In this document: piece after piece, positions 6,003 to 8,032 of the stretch
Numbering within the stretch: the stretch's first letter is position 1
How the letters are laid out: every line of letters starts with the position of its first letter
Position numbers and translations under genes: made by a program
From: Oscillibacter sp.
GTDB taxonomy: Bacteria > Bacillota > Clostridia > Oscillospirales > Oscillospiraceae
Length of the DNA stretch: 8,032 bases
Direction of reading: 5' to 3'
Assembly (NCBI GenBank): GCA_017380995.1
Contig: JAFOCY010000175.1
Location: 1-8,032 of the forward strand
Notes under the pieces: model-generated
What the model was told of the DNA's origin: nothing
The model's database searches: none
The model's input: the letters and a program-made list of their open reading frames with translations, nothing else

Positions 6003-7358
6003 ATGAAACGTTCCATTGATATGGTAAACGGTCCCATTTTGGGGAAGATCCTCCTGTTCTCCCTGCCCCTGATGGCCTCCAATATTTTGCAGCTCCTCTT
6101 CAACGCTGTGGATATCGTGGTGGTGGGCCGCTTTGCCGGCCACACCAGCCTGGCAGCCGTGGGGTCTACCACCTCCATCGTGAACCTCTTTACCAACCTC
6201 CTGATCGGTATGTCCGTGGGCGTGAATGTGATCGTTGCGCGGCTTTTTGGTCAGGGCTTCCACGAAAAGGAGATCTCCAAGGCACTGCATACTGCCGTGT
6301 TTGTGGCCATTGTGGGCGGGGGACTTCTGGGCGGCCTTGGCTTTGCCGCCGCACCTGCCATTTTGCGGTGGATGGAGGCCCCGCCCGACACCTATCCTCT
6401 GACCCTTTTGTACCTGCGGATCTACTTCTGCGGAACGCCCTTCGTCATGTGCTATAACTACGGTGCAGCGGCCCTCCGTGCCCAGGGGGACACCCGCAGG
6501 CCCCTGGTGTACCTGACGGTCAGCGGCGTATTGAATCTGGTGCTGAATCTGATTTTTGTCATCGTGTTTGAAATGAACGTGGCGGGCGTTGCCCTGGCCA
6601 CCGTCATTTCCCAGCTTGTCAGCGGAGGGCTGGTGCTGCGTTATCTGGGCCGCTGCGACGGCGCGCTGCGCTTTTCCTGGAAGGAGGTACGGCCGGACCG
6701 GGACAGCTTTGTTTCCATTGCCCGTGTGGGTATTCCTGCGGGGGTCCAGGGGTGCTTGTTCAGCCTTTCCAACGTAGTGATCCAGGGCGCTATCAACAGC
6801 TACGGCAGCACCGTCATGGCAGGCAGCAGCGCCAGCATCAGCATTGAGAACTTTATTTATGCCTCCTTGAATGCCTTCCACCATGCCTGCCAGACCTTTG
6901 TCAGTCAGAATGTGGGCGCGGGGCGGCAGGACCGCGTCGGCCCCATTGTGCGGCGGTGCCTGGGCTGTCAGTTCCTTCTGGGTACCATCCTGTGCGGACT
7001 GGTGGTGGCTTTCCGCGCCCAGCTCATTGGCATTTATAACGCCGATCCCGCGGTCATCGCGGTAGGATGTCAGCGTTTGGCCATCATTGCGCTGCCTTAT
7101 ATGCTCCTGGGCGCGGATGATGTGCTGACCGGCGCCATCCGGGGCTGCGGGGTGTCCCTGGCCCCTGTCATTATCAATCTGGTAGGCACCTGCGGACTGC
7201 GCCTTTTGTGGATCAGTCTTCTGGACACCTCGGTGTATGGTGTGGAGTATGTGTATTTCTCCTATCCCATGTCCTGGAGCGTGGTGCTGGTGTGTCTTAC
7301 CGCTTGCTACCTTTGGATCCGGCACAAGCAAAAGAAGGAGAGAGACACGCTATGCTGA
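6003..7358 (+). CDS. MATE family efflux transporter
   Basis: This 451-residue membrane protein is a multidrug and toxic compound extrusion (MATE) type antiporter, which uses a sodium or proton gradient to export organic compounds. Sequence features are the MATE N-terminal pattern MVNGPILGKILLFSLPLMAS (residues 7-26) followed by NAVDIVVVGRFAG (34-46), the middle motif ALRAQGDTRRPL (157-168) at the end of the first half, and QNVGAGRQDRV (302-312) in the second half. Hydrophobic segments fit twelve helices in two similar halves, and the length is standard. The start is four bases after the rpoN stop, and its stop overlaps the next gene by seven bases, so it is the middle member of a coupled unit. 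The substrate cannot be told from sequence; drug, dye or metabolite export are all possible. The C-terminus is a short basic tail (HKQKKERDTLC). Confidence 0.94.
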   Translation: MKRSIDMVNGPILGKILLFSLPLMASNILQLLFNAVDIVVVGRFAGHTSLAAVGSTTSIVNLFTNLLIGMSVGVNVIVARLFGQGFHEKEISKALHTAVFVAIVGGGLLGGLGFAAAPAILRWMEAPPDTYPLTLLYLRIYFCGTPFVMCYNYGAAALRAQGDTRRPLVYLTVSGVLNLVLNLIFVIVFEMNVAGVALATVISQLVSGGLVLRYLGRCDGALRFSWKEVRPDRDSFVSIARVGIPAGVQGCLFSLSNVVIQGAINSYGSTVMAGSSASISIENFIYASLNAFHHACQTFVSQNVGAGRQDRVGPIVRRCLGCQFLLGTILCGLVVAFRAQLIGIYNADPAVIAVGCQRLAIIALPYMLLGADDVLTGAIRGCGVSLAPVIINLVGTCGLRLLWISLLDTSVYGVEYVYFSYPMSWSVVLVCLTACYLWIRHKQKKERDTLC

Positions 7359-8032
7359 CTATCCTTGCCTCCAGCCCCACCCGGGAGCTGACAAAAGACC
7401 ATCCTGCCCCCTGCCTGGATGAGCGCAACGGCTTTGTGGAAGTGCTCAAAGGCGTGTGGCGGGAGGAGAGCCGCTGCCTGATGATCGCCGCCTTTCCTGA
7501 TGCCCACGGACTGAATGATGAAATGACCTCCTTTTACCGGGAGGCGGTCCAGAATTCCGACCTCAGCGTCGGCTGTTTTGACCTCTGGGATGATCGCACC
7601 CCGCCCCTTGGGAAAGCGGCGCTTCAGGGGTATGACGCGATCTTCCTGGCCGGCGGCCATGTGCCCACGGAGATGGCGTGGTTTCGCTCCATCGGCTTGA
7701 AGGAGCTGTTGGAGGGTTACCGGGGCATTGTCATCGGCACCAGCGCCGGGTCCATGAATGCCGCTGAAGAGGTTTACGCCTGGCCGGAGGAGCCGGGAGA
7801 GTCGGAAAAAGAAGAGCTGTTTTATCCCGGATTGGGCCTTGCCCGGACGGTGGTGCTGCCCCACTATCAAAAGCTGAAGGATGCCTTTTTGGACGGGCGG
7901 CGCCTGGTGGAGGATATCACCTGCTCCCACAGCTTTGGACGGAAGTTCTATGCCATCCCTGACGGGAGCTATGTCCTGGTTTGGGAGGGAAAGGAGCTCC
8001 TCTGCGGGGACGCCTGGCTCATTTCCGATGGA
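7352..8032 (+). CDS. S51-family serine peptidase (PepE/cyanophycinase-like), 3' partial
   Basis: The frame from ATG 7352 stays open for 227 codons to the window edge, so the C-terminus is missing. AAGGAG at 7335-7340 lies 11 bases upstream, inside the MATE gene. The protein shows the class-I-amidotransferase-like fold of peptidase S51: a first strand LMIAAFPDA (residues 43-51), DAIFLAGGHVPTE (95-107), and the nucleophile elbow IVIGTSAGSMNAA (126-138) with Ser131 as likely nucleophile. VVLPHY (167-172) follows with His171, about the spacing seen between Ser and His in PepE-type enzymes. An acidic stretch (146-155, PEEPGESEKE) lies between them. Known members cleave after aspartate (alpha-aspartyl dipeptidase) or degrade cyanophycin; the substrate here is unknown. 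It has no signal peptide, so it should be cytoplasmic. Overlap with the MATE gene suggests co-expression. Confidence 0.87.
   Translation, partial: MLTILASSPTRELTKDHPAPCLDERNGFVEVLKGVWREESRCLMIAAFPDAHGLNDEMTSFYREAVQNSDLSVGCFDLWDDRTPPLGKAALQGYDAIFLAGGHVPTEMAWFRSIGLKELLEGYRGIVIGTSAGSMNAAEEVYAWPEEPGESEKEELFYPGLGLARTVVLPHYQKLKDAFLDGRRLVEDITCSHSFGRKFYAIPDGSYVLVWEGKELLCGDAWLISDG

Noticed and set aside
5967..7331. Antisense ORF of 454 codons opposite the MATE gene
   Set aside because: A glutamine-, histidine- and alanine-rich product typical of the reverse complement of membrane protein codons, with no family match.

Overview
The window looks like a chromosomal segment of a moderately high-GC Firmicute. 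An Oscillospirales-type gut clostridium is my best guess, based on the Firmicute-style YcsF/YcsG/KipI/KipA/YcsI gene set, strong AGGAGG-type ribosome binding sites before every gene whose start is visible, and GC-rich codon use. I cannot name a genus from this sequence. All eight genes lie on the + strand and are tightly packed. There is no stretch above 300 bases without a gene, and I see no RNA gene, mobile element, CRISPR array or long repeat.

Region 1 (start to about 4635) is a 5-oxoproline (pyroglutamate) catabolic operon. It runs pxpA (5' end cut off by the window), a divergent Nramp-fold transporter of the YcsG type, pxpB, pxpC (overlapping pxpB by 4 bases), and a YcsI/DUF1445 protein of the D-glutamate cyclase family. 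PxpA, PxpB and PxpC together form the ATP-dependent prokaryotic 5-oxoprolinase, which opens 5-oxo-L-proline to L-glutamate. The transporter probably supplies a substrate or a needed solute, and the YcsI protein probably feeds or interconverts a related compound. A GC-rich hairpin with a poor U tract lies between the transporter and pxpB. A perfect 16-bp stem-loop followed by TTTT closes the operon.

Region 2 (about 4636 to the end) is a separate transcription unit. A good housekeeping-type promoter (TTTACA, 17 bases, TATCAT) starts just after the terminator and reads into rpoN (sigma-54). A MATE-family efflux transporter follows 4 bases after the rpoN stop. Then comes an S51-family (PepE/cyanophycinase-like) serine peptidase whose start overlaps the MATE stop by 7 bases and whose 3' end lies outside the window. 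This spacing suggests translational coupling.

The most interesting points are these: the oxoprolinase-linked Nramp-fold protein lacks the canonical metal-binding motifs; a D-glutamate-cyclase-family gene sits with 5-oxoprolinase; a sigma-54 gene is coupled to an efflux pump and a peptidase; and codon use shifts sharply between the two regions. I did not find convincing evidence of a wholly undescribed system.
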